This document shows, in pieces, positions 46,636-46,924 of a DNA stretch of 46,924 bases. Below the pieces are notes generated by a model. The model had not been told where the DNA came from. It did no database searches and saw nothing but the letters and a program-made list of their open reading frames with translations. This stretch comes from DASRCB01 sp035653295 (GTDB lineage Bacteria; Acidobacteriota; Terriglobia; Bryobacterales; Bryobacteraceae), in NCBI GenBank assembly GCA_035653295.1, contig DASRCB010000312.1:1-46924 (forward strand), read 5' to 3'. Position 1 is the stretch's first letter. Each line of letters starts with the position of its first letter. A program made the position numbers and the translations under genes.

Positions 46636-46845
46636 TTACTGTGGGCCGCTCTTGCAACCGTCGGGCGGGCAAGTCGGAGGAATCGGGCTCTGTTGATCAA
46701 CGGGGATGGGGATCAACAGCAGGTGGCCACCGCTGCCGCAGCCGCCGGGCGGGCAGGTAGGAGGGATCGGATTCTGAGCAGCGAGACCGCCGGTCAGCCG
46801 AGTGAACAGTGCGGCAATCGCCGCGGCTTTGACGAGGTTATTCAT
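46636..46845 (-). CDS. Tiny secreted CPPxGC-motif protein, copy 2
   Basis: The 69-residue paralogue of the neighbouring gene has signal peptide MNNLVKAAAIAALFTRLTGGLAA and the same two PIPPTCPPxGC units. It differs from copy 1 at six residues (for example L to R and S to G in the signal peptide, R to Q in the linker). All four Cys and the Pro-rich loops are kept. It is preceded by the same kind of purine-rich Shine-Dalgarno. A recent tandem duplication is the simplest explanation. Function unknown. Confidence 0.75.
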   Translation of the reverse strand: MNNLVKAAAIAALFTRLTGGLAAQNPIPPTCPPGGCGSGGHLLLIPIPVDQQSPIPPTCPPDGCKSGPQ

Positions 46846-46878
46846 GACTTTTCCTTTCTGGTCCTGTGTGGCTGGGCG

Positions 46879-46924
46879 TTACTGGGGGCCGCTCTTGCAA
46901 CCGTCGGGCGGGCAAGTCGGCGGA
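46879..46924 (-). CDS. Third tandem CPPxGC-motif gene, cut by the window edge
   Basis: Only the last ~14 codons are visible (PPTCPPDGCKSGPQ and stop). The stop codon lies 243 bp from the equivalent position of copy 2, and the spacer is nearly the same. The gene therefore continues the array beyond the right edge. Confidence 0.75.
   Translation of the reverse strand, partial: PPTCPPDGCKSGPQ

Overview
The window is GC-rich and densely coded, with genes on both strands and short gaps. The gene content points to an Acidobacteriota member close to Candidatus Solibacter / Bryobacterales. The indicators are a secreted subtilase ending in the C-terminal domain typical of Solibacter surface proteins (TIGR03437 type), a Ser/Thr kinase fused to a TolB-like propeller, a sulfatase-fold lipoprotein fused to TPRs, a multihaem cytochrome fused to TPRs, and a Y1 (RAYT) transposase with REP-like palindromes. 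The taxonomic call is inference from family content. No rRNA, tRNA, CRISPR array or prophage was found.

Layout: 0.2-2.1 kb holds tyrS and a convergent RAYT transposase bracketed by two-hairpin REP elements. 2.1-5.6 kb holds ligD overlapping a secreted beta-propeller gene, followed by a 0.5 kb REP cluster that sits between two copies of that gene's 3' end. 6.1-9.1 kb is a leftward run: two uncharacterised genes, an MscS channel and an EamA/DMT permease. 9.1-18.1 kb holds a small secreted protein, a highly structured gene-free stretch, an FHA-GAF-sigma54 activator, the subtilase, a Pro/Gln-rich envelope protein, a D-galactonate-dehydratase-like enolase-superfamily enzyme and a Ser/Gln-rich secreted protein. 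18.3-24.0 kb holds a kinase gene broken by an amber codon inside its catalytic loop, then an overlapping sulfatase-TPR/TPR pair.

24.0-30.5 kb looks like an oxidation and polysaccharide locus: a seven-CXXCH cytochrome-TPR gene diverges from a PQQ dehydrogenase, which overlaps a very large fused glycosidase-like gene. 30.5-36.7 kb holds a PilZ gene with a probable frameshift, HEAT-repeat, LOG and DinB/YfiT proteins, a TadE/G-like protein, a zinc-finger/PP2C fusion and an FNT channel. 36.7-43.6 kb holds fabD and a DUF885 lipoprotein, two small zinc-ribbon genes, an ornithine cyclodeaminase/mu-crystallin gene and aceE. 43.6-46.9 kb holds a Cys-rich small protein, a PHP-domain protein, a structured intergenic region, a membrane protein whose ribosome binding site is buried in a perfect hairpin, and a tandem array of at least three tiny secreted proteins with CPPxGC motifs that runs off the right edge.

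Best leads: the CPPxGC tandem array, the REP cluster with its gene-end duplication, the amber codon in the kinase loop, the SD-hiding hairpin, and two structured intergenic regions (9.48-9.61 kb and 44.98-45.12 kb). Many convergent pairs overlap or abut at their stop codons, so little room is left for separate terminators.
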